NCBI RefSeq assembly: GCF_033958435.1
Contig: NC_134138.1
Coordinates: forward strand, 26,876,598-26,940,597
Reading direction: 5' to 3'
Length of the DNA: 64,000 bases
DNA from: Carettochelys insculpta
Taxonomy: Eukaryota > Chordata > Testudines > Carettochelyidae
Position 1 is the first letter of the stretch. Each line of letters begins with the position of its first letter. The position numbers and the translations under genes were made by a program. This document shows positions 1 through 11,808 of this stretch, piece by piece. The notes under the pieces were generated by a model. It was not told the DNA's origin. It ran no database searches and saw nothing but the letters and a program-made list of their open reading frames with translations.

Positions 1-1379
1 TCAGACCATTTCTCCAATTTGTCCAGATCATTTTGAATTTTGACCCTATCCTCCCAACCAGTTGCAACCCCTCCTAGCTTGGTATCATTTGCTAACTTAA
101 TACGCGTATTTTCTATGCAAATATCTAAATTGTTGATGAAGATATTGAACAGAACTGGTCCCAATACAGACCCCTGTGGAACCCCACTTGTTATACCTTT
201 CCAGCTGGATTGAGAACCATTAATAACTACTCTCTGAGTACGGTTATCCAGGCAGTTATGCATCCACCTTATAGTAGCCTCATCTAAGTTGTATTTGCCT
301 AGTTTATTGATAAGAATATCGTGCGAGACCATATCATATGCCTTACTAAAGTCTAGGTATACCACATCCACCGCTTCTCTCTTATCCACATGGCTCGTTA
401 TCCTATCAAATAAAGCTATGAGATTGGTTTGACATGATTTGTTCTTTGCAAATCCATGCTGGCTGTTCCCTATCAGCTTACCACTTTCCAAGTGTTCGCA
501 GATGATTTCCTTAATTACTTGTTCCATTATCTTTCCTGGCACAGAAGTTAAACTGACCGGTCTGTAGTGTCCTGCATCATTCTTATTCCCCTTTTTATAG
601 ATGGGCACTATATTTGCCTTTTTCCAGTCTTCTGAAATCTCTCCTGTCTCCCATGATTTTTCAAATATGACAGCTAATGGCTCAGATACCTCCTCCATCA
701 GCACCTGGAATATTCTAGGATGCATTTCATCAGGACCTGGTGACTTGCAGACATGTAACTTTTCTAAGTGATTTTTAACTTGTTCTTTTTTATTTTATCT
801 TCTAAACCTACCCCTTTCCCACTAGCATTCACTATGTTACGCATTCCTTCTTCAGACTTCTCTGTGAAGACCGAAACGAAAAAGTCATTAAGCACCTCTG
901 CCATTTCCAAGTTTCCTGTTATTGTTTCTCCCTCCTCACTGAGCAATGGGACTACCCTATCCTTGGTCTTCCTCTTGCTTTTAATGTATTTATAAAAAGT
1001 CTGCTTGTTTCCCTTTATGACCATAACTAATTTGAGCTCATTTTGTGCCTTAGCCTTTCTAATCTTGCTCCTGCATTCTTGTGTTGTTTGCCTATATTCA
1101 TCCTTTGTAATTTGTCCCAGTTTCCATTTTTATACGATTCCTTTTTTTATTTTGAGCTCATGAAAGATTTCCTGGTTAAGACAAGGAGGTCTTTTGCCAT
1201 ATTTTCTATCTTTCCTACGCAGCGGAATAGCTTGCTTTTGGGCCCTTAATAATGTTCCTTTGAAAAACTGCCAACTCTCCTCTGTTGTTTTTCCCCTCAG
1301 TCTTGCTTCCTACGGGACCCTACCTACCAGCTCTCTGAGTTTACCAAAATCTGCCCTCCTGAAATCCATTGTCTCAATA
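1..1379 (-). mobile_element. CR1-type LINE, 5'-truncated, runs off window start
   Basis: Read on the minus strand, this is the middle of a CR1 ORF2 (reverse transcriptase). From about 1379 down to 1025 it encodes the linker before the RT domain. From 1024 to 764 there is an open stretch with the CR1-like motif [14 protein letters not shown]. The core motif [13 protein letters not shown] lies near 186-148, and the catalytic region near 98-76 reads ANDTK where active copies have ADDTK. It is therefore a decayed copy. The endonuclease domain is absent: the copy starts just after it, as expected for 5' truncation by incomplete reverse transcription. The 3' part lies outside the window. Confidence 0.85.
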
Positions 1380-1483
1380 TAATGTTTTGCTTTATAAATA
1401 ATAGAGCTGTTTTAGGACAGCTGATTATTCTTGAATCATGTTACCATTTGGTGAGGGTGTTGACTCTAGAATATTATTCTGTT

Positions 1484-1873
1484 CATAGAATCACAGGACA
1501 TTAGAACTGGAAGGGACCTCATGAGGTTATCAAGTCCAGTCCCCTACCCTCACAGCAAGACCAAGCACCACTGACATCATCCCTGTTAGATATTTACCTA
1601 ACCTCTTCTTAAATATATCCAAATATGGTGATGCTACTATCACCCTAGGCAATTTATTCCAGTACTTAACCACCCTCCTAGTTAGGAAAGATTTCCTAAT
1701 ATCTAATCTAAGCCTTCCTTGCTGCAGTTTAAGCCCATTGCTTCTTATCCTATTTTCAGAGGCTAAGGAGAATAATTTTTCTTCTTCCTCCTTCCAACAC
1801 TCTTCCAGGTACTTGAAAGCTGTTACCATGTTCCCTCTCATTCTTTTATTTTCCAAAGTAAACAAAACCAATT
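1484..1873 (-). mobile_element. CR1 LINE 3' end fragment
   Basis: On the minus strand this encodes the C-terminal tail of CR1 ORF2, including RKSFLTRRVVKYWNKLP, followed by the short CR1 3' untranslated end with 'ggtccct...tctatga' at 1484-1530. It contains a 113-codon open stretch (1871-1530). About 100 bp separate it from the CR1 piece at 1-1379, and it carries a different, more 3' part of the element, so it is a separate insertion. Confidence 0.85.
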
Positions 1874-1896
1874 AGATTACAATAGATCAGAATGTA

Positions 1897-2175
1897 AGGG
1901 TATGTCTACACGGCAGCCAGGAGTTTGCTTCCCAGCCCAAGTAAACAGACTTGCACTAGCTCCACTTCAGAGAGTGTACTGGAAATAACTCTGTGGACAT
2001 GGAGGTAGAGCTTGAGCTAGCCAGCTAAGCACCAAACTAGACCTGGACCCAGGTAGCTACCCTGAATTGCTGCCTGTACTGCAAGGTCTACGCTGCTATG
2101 TTTAGTGTGCCAGCTTGACCACAGTTAATGTGAGTCCAAGTGCCTGTGCTGGGAGAAGTACCCCCAGCTGCAGGG
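1897..2175 (+). mobile_element. Fragment of a TGTCTACAC-type DNA transposon
   Basis: The left edge 'taagggtatgtctacac' matches the terminal motif shared by the other short DNA transposons in this window. A second internal 'ggtctacgctgc' lies near 2085. I found no matching right terminus, so this is probably one end of a decayed element. Similar sequence with 'gtagctcaagctgagc' occurs near 25995-26077, and with 'ctcgagctaccatgtt' near 53345. Confidence 0.4.
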
Positions 2176-2903
2176 TAGAGGTACTTAAAAGTTCTGTAGG
2201 CTTCCCTTCTCCTCCCATGACCTCCCTTAGAGATGATTACCAAGCAAAGGAGGCCTGTCCTAGCTATTTACCTGACATTGTCCTGTGACAAGACCAAAAA
2301 GCTCAGTTGCAAGAAAGCAGCAGTGATATCTGCAATTAGTCTTTATATGAAATGCTCAAGTGACAGCCCTGGACCTTACAACAATCTATTTGTATCAGAA
2401 GCAGACTGACCACCAGTGTTACATATGAGCTCAGCCATTAGCAGTGGTGAGGGAACTGAGGTAGAGAGGCACAGCCCAGGAGCTCTCAGCGAATGGAAGT
2501 GGGAGTAAAAACTAATTTAGGAAGCCAGAGGAGAAATGGTCTTCCCCTAATATTTCTGAATGTGAAAAGGGGAAGAAGAAGTACCCATCCACTGTTGATA
2601 GGGAAAAAAGGATTTCCAGAAAACATTCTGGAAGGGACATTTTGAAGACCCTTTGCTGTCTCAGCCTATTTAGTCTACCTCAGACATCAAAATTATTATG
2701 CCTTTCTCATAGGGTGCACATCACTTTAATGTTATTTTTAATACTCTGTGACTAACAATAGGTAAATAAGTCAGGAGTCTTCATTTCTGAAGTCTCTCTC
2801 CAGCTTCATCTGAGATTCCAGGTTCTTTAAGTTCAGAAATATTATCCAAGTTTTGATGCACAGGTAGGGAGAAAAAAAGAGCATTTTGTAACTACTTAAA
2901 GAA
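2176..2903. other. No gene seen
   Basis: Mixed-composition sequence. I see no coding signature, no recognisable repeat and no RNA gene here. Confidence 0.5.
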
Positions 2904-3127
2904 GGGCCCTGAGGAGTGTCTACACATTTTATTTTGAAAGAAGCTTTCGGAAGGGTGCATTCTTCCTGAAATGAGAGTGAAAGAGCACTTTTGAAAGGAG
3001 CGCCACTTTCTTTTGATTTACTTTCGAAAGAACTCTTTTTGCATGTAAACCCTCTGCGGGATCTTTCGAAACAGCCCCTTTCTTTCAAAAAAATCTTTCA
3101 AAAGAACTTGCTAGTGTAGATGCAGCC
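2904..3127. mobile_element. MITE with TTTCGAAAG repeats
   Basis: A short element bounded by 'ggagtgtctacacattt' on the left and 'gctagtgtagatgcagcc' on the right. These are inverted versions of the shared TGTCTACAC terminus. The interior is rich in 'ctttcgaaag'-like blocks in both orientations. I could not identify a clean target duplication, so the exact ends are uncertain by a few bases. It has no coding capacity. Confidence 0.6.
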
Positions 3128-4629
3128 AGGGTGTCACTACTGTCAGAAGTAAAGTGGCAGCCACATTGCTGCTGCATTCAGGTCCTGCCCTTCACTCCGG
3201 ACCTTGGTGACTGTCCCACTGACAGCACACTCATGTGAGTGAAGGCTGCAGGGCAGGGCGTAAAAGGAACCTATTAAAAAACCTCCTGGGAATAAATGTT
3301 TTGCATATGAAGGATAATTGTGCAATAAAAGTTTCCATATAGTGCTAATGTTTTAAAATGTTCTGAAATATCCTCCGCCTTTCTTCTAACATTCAGGGAG
3401 CTGGCAGGAGAATACTGTGTAACCGACCAATGCGTCAAAAAGATATTGCAATAGGCATTGTATGGGCACTTTAACTACCTGTCTTTTACAGAACAGTTCC
3501 TCGTTACACCATAATGTAGGAGTAGGTTCATCATCAAGACCATTGTATAGTATAGCCCTTTCCCCACTTGTTGGATTATGTCCTTGGCATGAAAAGACCA
3601 CATGGTAAATGTGAATGATATGTGAGAAATTATTTTGGCATGCTGACCAGCTGTGGCCACAATGATGATATATTGTGAAATCCAAATAAAAAGCTTATTA
3701 AGGGAGAAAAGCTTTGCTTGAATGCTAGGCAGCATCTAGTAAACCACACATCATTTGGAGGGAGAAGAGAATGTTCTATTGATTCCTTGAAAAGATTCAG
3801 CCCATTGCTTGTGTGGGTGCCCAAAGCATTCTTGCCAAAGTATCTTCTGTCTTCATGTCAACTATGCTAAAAATGTTGACCATTTCAAATGTTCTGGTCA
3901 TTATTTTACAAGGGAAAAGATGAACACATGGAGACAAAGTCTGGGGGCTATAGAGAAGCTCAGGGACCCCTTCTCTGCCTTCATCGACTAGGGAAATTAT
4001 ACTGGTACAGTTAAAAAGGCCTCTCAAGGTGGAAATAGTTATATCAGATTGAAAATGCTTTTACCAGCATAGCTTATTCCTGTGGAAGAATAGAAATAAG
4101 CTATACCAGCATAAGAGACCATTATACGATAATAACTGCATCCCCACTGCAGTTGTATCCGAGTCGCTATCTGGGTAACCGCCCACCATCAAAGCAGTTA
4201 TACCAATTATGCGTTTCAAGCATGAACCAGCGTTCACAGGAGACAGACACAATGGAGCCCCAGGGTGAAACCTTGGCCCTGATGGAATCAGAAGGTTGCT
4301 ACTAACTTCACCACTAACCATTAAGCAAGTGCTGGAGCATAAAATCAGCTAGTGTACATAATACCATGGAACACTTGTCCTGTTCTCTTGCTGCATGCTG
4401 AAAAGATGTTCCTCCACTTCTGAGATGCATATATTCTTTTAAAGACACTTCTTATAGAAGACATTTATCATATAGGTAGTGTCACAGATTTAATCTTTCT
4501 GAGCTGCTGTTTGTTATCATGATGTAACACTGTACCTCTATCAGGTTGTCCTGAGAGATACAACATCACTGGGGAAGTGAACAGGGTAGCTTCTGATGTC
4601 ACCAGCTGAATTATATGGAAGTACCAAAA
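3128..4629. other. No gene seen
   Basis: AT-rich sequence with several short chance open frames on both strands. None shows a protein family motif, splice structure or codon bias that I recognise. Confidence 0.5.
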
Positions 4630-4632
4630 TAA

Positions 4633-4992
4633 GGCTATGGCCACACAGCAATGTTATTTCAAGATAACAGCTGCTATTTCAAAATAACCTTGCAAACATC
4701 CACATTACAAGCACGTTACTAATAATTTTGTAAACCTCATTGCAGGAGGATTAATGCCTATTTTGAAATAGCTATTTTAAAATAGGCACTCTTAAGACAT
4801 GGAATAGCTCTATTTTGAAATAAGCCACAATGGCATCCAATAGCACTATTTTGAAATAGGCACCATGTGTCCGTATATACTATTTCAAAATAGCTGGGTG
4901 CTATTTCAAAATGAATTCTTGTGCATAGCTGTGTTATTTTGAAATAAGCTATTTGGCTTATTTCAAACTACTGTTGATGTGTGGCCATAGCT
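4633..4992. mobile_element. Harbinger-like MITE with TAA target duplication
   Basis: The terminal inverted repeat is 'ggctatggccacaca' on the left and 'tgtgtggccatagct' on the right, matching at all but the first base. It is flanked by TAA at 4630-4632 and TAA at 4993-4995. A 3-bp TWA duplication is diagnostic of PIF/Harbinger elements. The interior is full of 'tattttgaaata' blocks in alternating orientation, so a single strand could fold extensively. It encodes nothing. Confidence 0.8.
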
Positions 4993-4995
4993 TAA

Positions 4996-6032
4996 GATAA
5001 CTTACATTTGGGTAGTCCTCTGTTTGAATTCAGGATAGATCCAGATGAAATCCTGGAATCCAAGCACATCAGAATTTTGGAGAACTTTAGCTCTGGATCC
5101 AAAGTTAACATCTCAAAACCATCTCTATGAAGCACAAGGAGGAAAACAAACATCTGTGGGTCTAGGGCAAGGAGTCGATTCGATCTTTAGTCAAGGTTTG
5201 CGTAAATGAAAACTGAGTATAGGTCTCAAGAACTGATCCTATACAAATTCAGGCATTGCTATGAAAGAGAGTACTTTCCACACTGCCTGGAAATTTCTTT
5301 CTTCCCAATCACCAATGACCTAGATTTCTATCAAAAATCATGTAAGAAAAGAAAATGTAGCTGTGTTTTCATGATTAACAGGAATTCTCTTTCAATTATA
5401 TCCTTTTACTTTCCACACATCTGTTTCTTATTGATAGATGTTAACTTCATAATTAGTTCTTTTTTTTTATCTTAAGCAACAATAAAATCCAACAGTATAT
5501 GCATTTTAAGTATAGCTGATCTAAACTCAGAATGACTCATCTTCGTTCTTTGTTTCTATTCCCAGGACAAGATTGGTTTTGATGCAATCTGTGGTACTTG
5601 CACAAGCCAATAAATACAAGGGCCCATTATTTTAAGGGACTCTGTAGGGCTGTAATGTGCTTAACAAGCCTCACTGGACTAACATTTAACATGTGTGCCC
5701 CATACAACCCTCTAATTTACTGCATGCCCTCAATTTCATATAAACCAATATATGGTTGTCTACTAGTGCTGCTTTGTCGATTCTAAGAGAGTAATAGCTG
5801 TCAAGTGTTTTAGTGCAACCTTTACTGGCTTTGGCTTGCTAAATAGCTAGCTGGTTGCTTAGTTTAAAAGTTGTACACTGAAACTGAAGTTGGTAGTGCC
5901 TGCAAATTACTTCTCACCATATTCACTATTCCTTTCTTCCAAAACCCACAACACTGACGAATAAGCACATAATTTTAACCCAGTGAAAATTAAATTTTAC
6001 ACCCTTGCAATTTTAAAGTATAAGTAGGGAGA
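4996..6032. other. No gene seen
   Basis: AT-rich sequence without a recognisable gene or repeat. An 89-codon open frame at 5206-5475 has no motif that I recognise. Confidence 0.45.
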
Positions 6033-6051
6033 AGAATTCAACATTAGAGTA

Positions 6052-8634
6052 CTACTATGGCCCCTTTTCATCTCGAGGGACGGTGGTTAGCAGCTGTGGG
6101 GAGGATCTAGGGGCAGTGTTTGAGTCTGCAGCTCCTCTAGTGGCTTATCTGTCCAATATTGGATTTGCATGGTCAATTGCAAGAACCAAATGTCAGTCTA
6201 TTTCTGAATTCTTGAATCTTCGAGTATTTCCCTCTAAGATGAAGTTCTTTCACATAGCTTGCACATATACTATCAAAGGACGATATGCCCTGTCATAGCA
6301 ATCGTTGCCAGGTATTTCGATCCGAGGATGTAGATTCCCAAGATTTTGGATCAATGTTGAGGTTTTTTCATGGCATTTTTACATGTATTCTCTAATCTTA
6401 GCTTTGGTCTTCCTCTTGCTCTCAACCAACATGACAGTTCACCAAAGAAGATTTCTTTGGGAAGACATTTGTCACCCATTCTTCTCAAGTGACCAAGCCA
6501 TCATAATCTTCTGCTGCTGAGGATCGCTATGAGGCTGGGTATGCCAGATCTTGACAGGACAGCTGCATTTGAAACTTTATCTTGCCAGTTGATATTCAGA
6601 ATTCTGCAGAGGCAGAGAAGATGGAAGCTGTTCTATTTTTTTCTCCTGGTTCAAGTAGGTGGTCCATGCCTCAGAACCATATACCGGAATACTCAATACA
6701 TGTGCCTGGTAGATTAGTATCTTTGTTTTCACTTTCATCTTAGAATTGTTCCAAGCTCATTTTGTAAGTCTGCTAAAAATCATAGCTGCCTTTCTGATTT
6801 TGATGTTCAGTTCTTTGTCCAGGAATAGGTTTACAGTGACAGGAGATCCAAGGTAACAGAATTGTTGAACCACATCTAATGGACTGTCATCCAGAATGAC
6901 ATTGGGTTGCTGAGGTATACCTTGAGTGAATACAACAGTTTCCTTCATGCTTACGTCAAGGGAAAAAAATTTGCAGACTCTGGATAGAGAATCCATCAGT
7001 GACTGTAGCGCGTCTTCATTATGAGCAACGAGAGCTGCATCATCTGTGAAGAGAAGTTCCCTGACGAGGACTTTTTTGACCTTAGATTTGGCTTTGAGTC
7101 TTGCCTGGTTGTAGACAGAGCCATCTAATCTTGTGTGAAGAAATACATCGCTGCATGAGTTTTGAAATGCACAGTTTAGGAGAACTGAGAAGAATATGCC
7201 AAAGAGGATAGGGACAAGAACACACGCTTGTTTGACTCCGCTGTTCATTGCAAATGGTTCTGATGTAGATCTATCCTACAGCACTGCTGCTTTCATGTTT
7301 TCATGAAAGGATGTTACGAGCTTGAGTAGGGTCGATAGGCAGCCAATCTTGGTTAATACTCTGCATAGTCCTGATCTACCGACTGTGACAAACACATTTG
7401 TTAAGTCCACAAGTTCTCTGCATTTTTTGTGTAGTTGTCAAAGTGAGAAAATCATGTCCGTTGTTGATCTGCCAGCCCTGAAGCCACACTGGCCGTGTCT
7501 ACACTAGCCAAAAACTTCGAAATGGCCATGCAAATGGCCATTTTGAAGTTTACTAATGAAGCACTGAAATACATATTCAGCGCCTCATTAGCATGTGGGC
7601 AGCCGCGGCACTTCGAAATTGATGGAGCTCGCCGCCATGCGGCTCATCCAGATGGGGCTCCTTTTCGAAAGGACCCCGCCTACTTCGAAGTCCCCTTATT
7701 CCGATGAGCAGATGGGAATAAGGGAACTTCGAACTAGGTGGGGTCCTTTCGAAAAGGAACCCCATATGGACAAGCTGCCCGGCGGCAAGCCGCATCAATT
7801 TCGAAGTGACACAGACGCATGCATGCTAATGAGGCACTGAATATGTATTTCAGCACTTCATTAGTAAACTTCGAAATGCCATTTGCATGGCCATTTTGAA
7901 GTTTTTGGCTAGTGTAGACATAGCCACTGTGTTTCTGGATAGACTCAATCTGTGAGTTTTTGAAGGCATTTGAGAATAACATGAGCAAATGAACCTGTGA
8001 TACTCAGTAACGAGATGCCTCTATAGTTGTTGCAGTCACCCTTGTTGCCTTGTTTTTATATAAAGAGATGATGTTGGCATCCTTCATGTCGTGTGGGACA
8101 TCACCTGCTGTCCAACATTTTAGGAGTAAATTGTAGAGGAAGAGGACGAGCACAGCCTTGTTTGCCTTCAGGACTTCAGCTGGAATTCTGTCAGTTCCTG
8201 GTGCTTTTCCATTGACAAGAGCTTCAAGAGCTTGAGCAAGTTCCTTCTCCATAGGCTCTGCATCTAGCTCAGACATTTCTGGAAGAGTTGGGATGAGGTT
8301 GTCAAGTTCAGATTGCATTGTACACTCGTGAGAATAAAGACTTGAATAGTGTTCCACCCATTTGAACATCTGCAGCTTTTTGTCTGTGATCACCTGTCCA
8401 TTTAAATGCTTCAATGGGGTGACTTTGGTAATGTTTGGTCCGAGTGCTTTCTTCAGTCCCTCATACACGGTTTTCAGTTTGCCCAAATCAAATGCCTTTT
8501 GAATATTAGAACATAAATCGACCCACTATGTGTTCGTACACCACCTGGATTCCCTCTGAAGAACAGATCTTGCATGTTGAAGTTGATTTCTTCTGCTTTG
8601 AGATGGGTTCTTTATGTTATTCAGATGTGTGGTG
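6052..8634 (-). mobile_element. Non-CR1 LINE, 5'-truncated, with 19-bp target duplication
   Basis: Both sides carry the exact 19-mer agaattcaacattagagta (6033-6051 and 8635-8653), a target-site duplication that fixes the insertion boundaries. On the minus strand, 8486-8004 encodes the N-terminal RT part (with GKAPGTDRIPAEVLK). From 7248 to 6757 lies the catalytic part, with GVKQACVLVPILFGIFFS and the active-site motif FTDDAALVAHNE. The part down to about 6083 encodes the C-terminal region. The GVKQ...HTRLDG...RLKAKSKV pattern differs from CR1 and resembles another widespread animal LINE clade; I cannot name it with certainty. The reading frame is broken, and a MITE at 7491-7925 splits it. An old, dead copy. 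Confidence 0.8.
7491..7925. mobile_element. Palindromic MITE (copy 1) inside the LINE
   Basis: The ends are 'ggccgtgtctacactagcc' and its near inverse 'ggctagtgtagacatagcc', flanked by ACT on both sides (7488-7490 and 7926-7928). Nearly the whole element is one inverted repeat: the left half reads 'aacttcgaaatggcc...' and the right half repeats this backwards, meeting near 7708. It is the same family as 30277-30712. It interrupts the LINE, so it is younger. It has no real coding capacity, and open frames in it are by-products of the palindrome. Confidence 0.85.
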
Positions 8635-9073
8635 AGAATTCAACATTAGAGTAGAAATCTAATATCTAAACTTCAAGCTGCAAGATCAGAAATTTGAGAT
8701 CTTGGACATTGAAAACTATTGCATAGTGGAATATTTTCACAGTAACATGTAGACTTGCATAGCAGTATCTGTAAGGTCACCAGTAAGGCTTTGTCTACAC
8801 TAGAGAGTTTTGTAGACAAAATTCATGGAGCGTCTACACACAAAATGCATTCTGTCAACAAAAAATCTGTGTAGATGCTCTTAGGGGCCCTTTTTTTGAC
8901 AGAGTGGATGGAAAGATAGATCAGCTTTTATGTATAGTGTGGTAGACCCCTACATGGAAGCTGCAGGAACCTTCTGGAAGGAAGTTATATCGGTTGGTGG
9001 GCTAATGCCTTTTTGTTTTCAGATTGAGCCCAATTAGGGAAGGCAGCTGGGGCCTCAGTAAGAATCAACACTC

Positions 9074-9107
9074 ATTGGTCAGCTGAGGCCCTGCGCTCCC
9101 TATAAAA
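9074..9107 (+). promoter_or_regulatory. Promoter-like CCAAT and TATA boxes inside transposon
   Basis: An 'attggtc' (inverted CCAAT box) at 9074-9080 is followed 20 bp later by 'tataaaaggc' at 9101-9110. The TATA consensus and spacing suit RNA polymerase II initiation around 9130-9140. About 125 bp downstream of the TATA box lies 'taccatgggg' (ATG at 9233) in good Kozak context. Ten codons later comes 'cagggtgagg', which resembles a splice donor. Activity is inferred only. Confidence 0.4.
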
Positions 9108-9155
9108 GGCTCCCCATCTGGTAGTGGGGGGAAGGTTTTGGAAGGAGCACCGGAG

Positions 9156-9213
9156 GAGCAGAGCAGAGCAGAGCAGAGCAGAGCAGAGCGAGCGAGCGAG
9201 CGAGCGAGCGAGC
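9156..9213 (+). repeat. Compound microsatellite (GAGCA)n(GAGC)n
   Basis: Six copies of GAGCA (9156-9185) pass directly into about seven copies of GAGC/GCGA (9186-9213). It lies in the presumed leader just downstream of the TATA box of the transposon. Confidence 0.9.
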
Positions 9214-9687
9214 AAGTGAGTGAGAAGGTACCATGGGGAAGCGGTGGGCGAAGTGGCCCAGGGTGAGGTTGCTACTTTGGGGCATGGGTGAAGGCTCTGC
9301 CAGTTGCCTCTTGTCCTCTTAGGGACCCTGGGCCAGAGTCCAGGGTAGAGGTGGGTCTGGACTCCCCGCACCCTTCCCCAGAGGGATTACTCCACTGGAG
9401 CAGGCACAGGCCTGCAAGGGGACTGGCTTTATCTTCCCCATTCTGGACCAGCCTGTGATGAGGATGGCTCGCTAAGCGGAGAGTCCTGCCTCTGGAAAGG
9501 CCAGGGCAGACAGGGGTCTCTGTGAGTCTCTGAGGCACAACAGAGAAACTGCCAGGAAGAGCAGGGACCCACAGGGGCTGACAAGGGACTTTGTCACAAC
9601 AGACACAATCTGTTGATAGAAATTTTGTCAGAACACCTCTTGCAACAGTAAATTCTGTAGAAAGATGCTTCTAGTGTAGACATAGTC

Positions 9688-11386
9688 TAGGAGTTTACTT
9701 ACTACAAGTTTGTTTAGCTCCTGAAAAGAAAATGTCTCCAAGTGTCCATACGCTTCTTTTTGGGTTTCTTAAAGAAGTCTTTGCATTCGACTTGATCATT
9801 TTTGTCTTGCAAATGTTTTGATTTACAATATCATTGCTTCTTCTCTGCCTAGTGATATACCGGGAATGAGCATTTTTTTGGCAGAAGGGAAGAGGGTGGG
9901 AAAACAGAACTGGTAAGGAAGTTTCAATTTATTTTGAAAAAAACTTATCTTTGCAAGAGAGGTTAGTCCATAAGCATATATGTGTATTGGCTAGAGACAG
10001 CAATCTGAGGCACAAACACTTTTGTAGACCTGGACAACAATGGAGCAAAACAAAGGTTTGTCTTCCATTCTGAAATGACTTTGAGAACAATTTTAAGATC
10101 CGGTTAAGTAATGTCAACACATTAGCTGTGTAAGAAGCTGTGTTGTGGTGTCTATTTTTTGACTTCATCCTTCTGTACTATTACAGTCTTCCTACCATGT
10201 TTATTTCAGGGGAAATATTCTATGCTGCCTTACAGAAGTCATTACTTTAATACAGTTGTGTGCACTAGTCAGGTACGTATGCAAAGTCTTCCCTGAGCCT
10301 TATGGTTTAGTATGCATATTTTGTAATTTGATTTGTTTGCTATACATCATGACTTACTGTTTGGATTAAATTCTCATTAATGAAGTCTCAGTTTCATTTG
10401 ATGGTTTTAGCATCAAAACTACATGTTTTAATATGTGGAATAGTTGAATTTGTATGAGTGTTCTATTTTCTTGCTGATCAAACTGGTAGATTTATTTCCA
10501 GATCCTTCACTGGAATATGCTAGAGCTGATGTATGAGCCTCTACAGGGCCCTTTTCTGAAGTCCTCTTTTGTCATTTTAACTTCAAAAATGTCACAGGTT
10601 ACCCTGAGAAGCCCTACTTAGGTAATTTACTGGTAGGCCTGGTTTAGGCCTCTGGCTGTAGTTTTCATCGTCACTGTCATTTACTATTTTATCACCAATG
10701 AACCATAGTCTAGGCTGGTCAATTTCACGTGCCATTGTTCTGGTGGCTGGAGGTACCATCAACGCAGAGGAAATCATCTTTTACTCCTGTGGTGAGTCTT
10801 GCTTTTACACAGTTATTGGGAAAACATCTTGCAGTACAAGATAGGTGATGAAAGCAAGACAAGGGAATGATGAACAGTGCCGTCAGACAAGAAATGTTGG
10901 CATAATTGTATGAAGTGCTCTCACATAGACTGTGTTTTGGCTTCCTGTACTACCCTGGGGCTGGGACCAGACTCCAGGGTTCAAAACCATTTGTAGGATG
11001 ATCTATAGTTTAGTAAGTATCTTCTGTTCTGCTCTTAAACACATATAACCTCCACATTCCATTTGGGCTTGAGGAAAAGGATGATCACAGAGAATAATGT
11101 GCTAAGTGGAGGTCTGAGGCTTATGCTAATTAGTTCCTTCTAAACAATCAGAGTAATGTGGAATGCGTGTTAACCGTCTGACCTTGTTTTATTATTAGAT
11201 GCTGCTTGAAATGTGTTCAGCTTGCATCTCTTGAAACCATAATTTTCACAAAACAGACAGGTGCAACACCACTTTCCTGATGCTTCACTGTTAATAAGCC
11301 TCCAGTTTCTTAAAATGTGATCTGAAGGGACCATTTGCTCATTTAGCCTTTGGTTTCTCTTCTGACCATAGTTTTGCCATGTACTC
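9688..11386. other. No gene seen
   Basis: AT-rich unique-looking sequence. No motif-bearing open frame, RNA gene or recognisable transposon. Confidence 0.5.
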
Positions 11387-11389
11387 TAA

Positions 11390-11805
11390 GGCCACATCTA
11401 TGCTACATAGTTTTGTTGACTAAACCCTGGTTTTGTTGACAAAACCCACAGAGCATCCACACTAAAACCTCGGCACTTTCATTGACAGCCTTCTGCCTCT
11501 CCCCCATGAGGCAGAAGGCTTTTCTTAAAAGAATCTGCCAACAAAAAAGCTGTGTGAATGCTCTGGGGGGACCCTTTCTTGATAGAAAGAACTTCTAAGC
11601 CACCAGGCAGCCCTGTCTGCTGTGCTTCCAGTTGGCCATTCTGTTGAGGAAGCAGCTGGGCAGTCTGGCTGCTCTCTGTTGACGGAGCAGATCACTTTTT
11701 CAATCTGCTTTTGTGTGTGGCTGCAATCTGTCAAGAGAAATTTTGTCAGAAGGACTCTTCCAACAGCAACTTCTGTCAACAGATCACTCTACTGTAGACA
11801 TAGCC
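11390..11805 (+). mobile_element. MITE with TAA target duplication (TTGTTGACAAAA family)
   Basis: The left end 'ggccacatctatgcta' and right end 'actgtagacatagcc' are diverged inverted repeats. TAA flanks both sides (11387-11389 and 11806-11808). Internal blocks such as 'ttttgttgacaaaacc', 'tctgttgacggagcagatc' and 'cttctgtcaacagatc' define the family. A 5'-truncated copy lies at about 37915-38160, and a minus-strand copy at about 57145-57592. It encodes nothing. Confidence 0.75.
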
Positions 11806-11808
11806 TAA

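Larger units (their letters stand above)
8787..9687. mobile_element. 0.9-kb DNA transposon with internal promoter-like segment
   Basis: The left end 'ggctttgtctacactaga' and the right end 'tctagtgtagacatagtc' are inverted copies of the shared terminus. The flanks are TAA on the left and TAG on the right, so the duplication is imperfect. The outer parts contain 'tttgtagacaaaa' and 'tctgttgatagaaattttgtca' motifs like those of the 11390-11805 family. The middle (about 9060-9250) is quite different: GC-rich, with a TATA box, an inverted CCAAT box, a pentamer/tetramer tandem repeat and a Kozak-like ATG. It may be a piece of the autonomous partner's gene retained in a deletion derivative. Confidence 0.65.

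Noticed and set aside
9156..9213. Regular repeats that might suggest a CRISPR-like array
   Set aside because: Units are 4-5 bp with no spacers; a simple microsatellite in a vertebrate genome.
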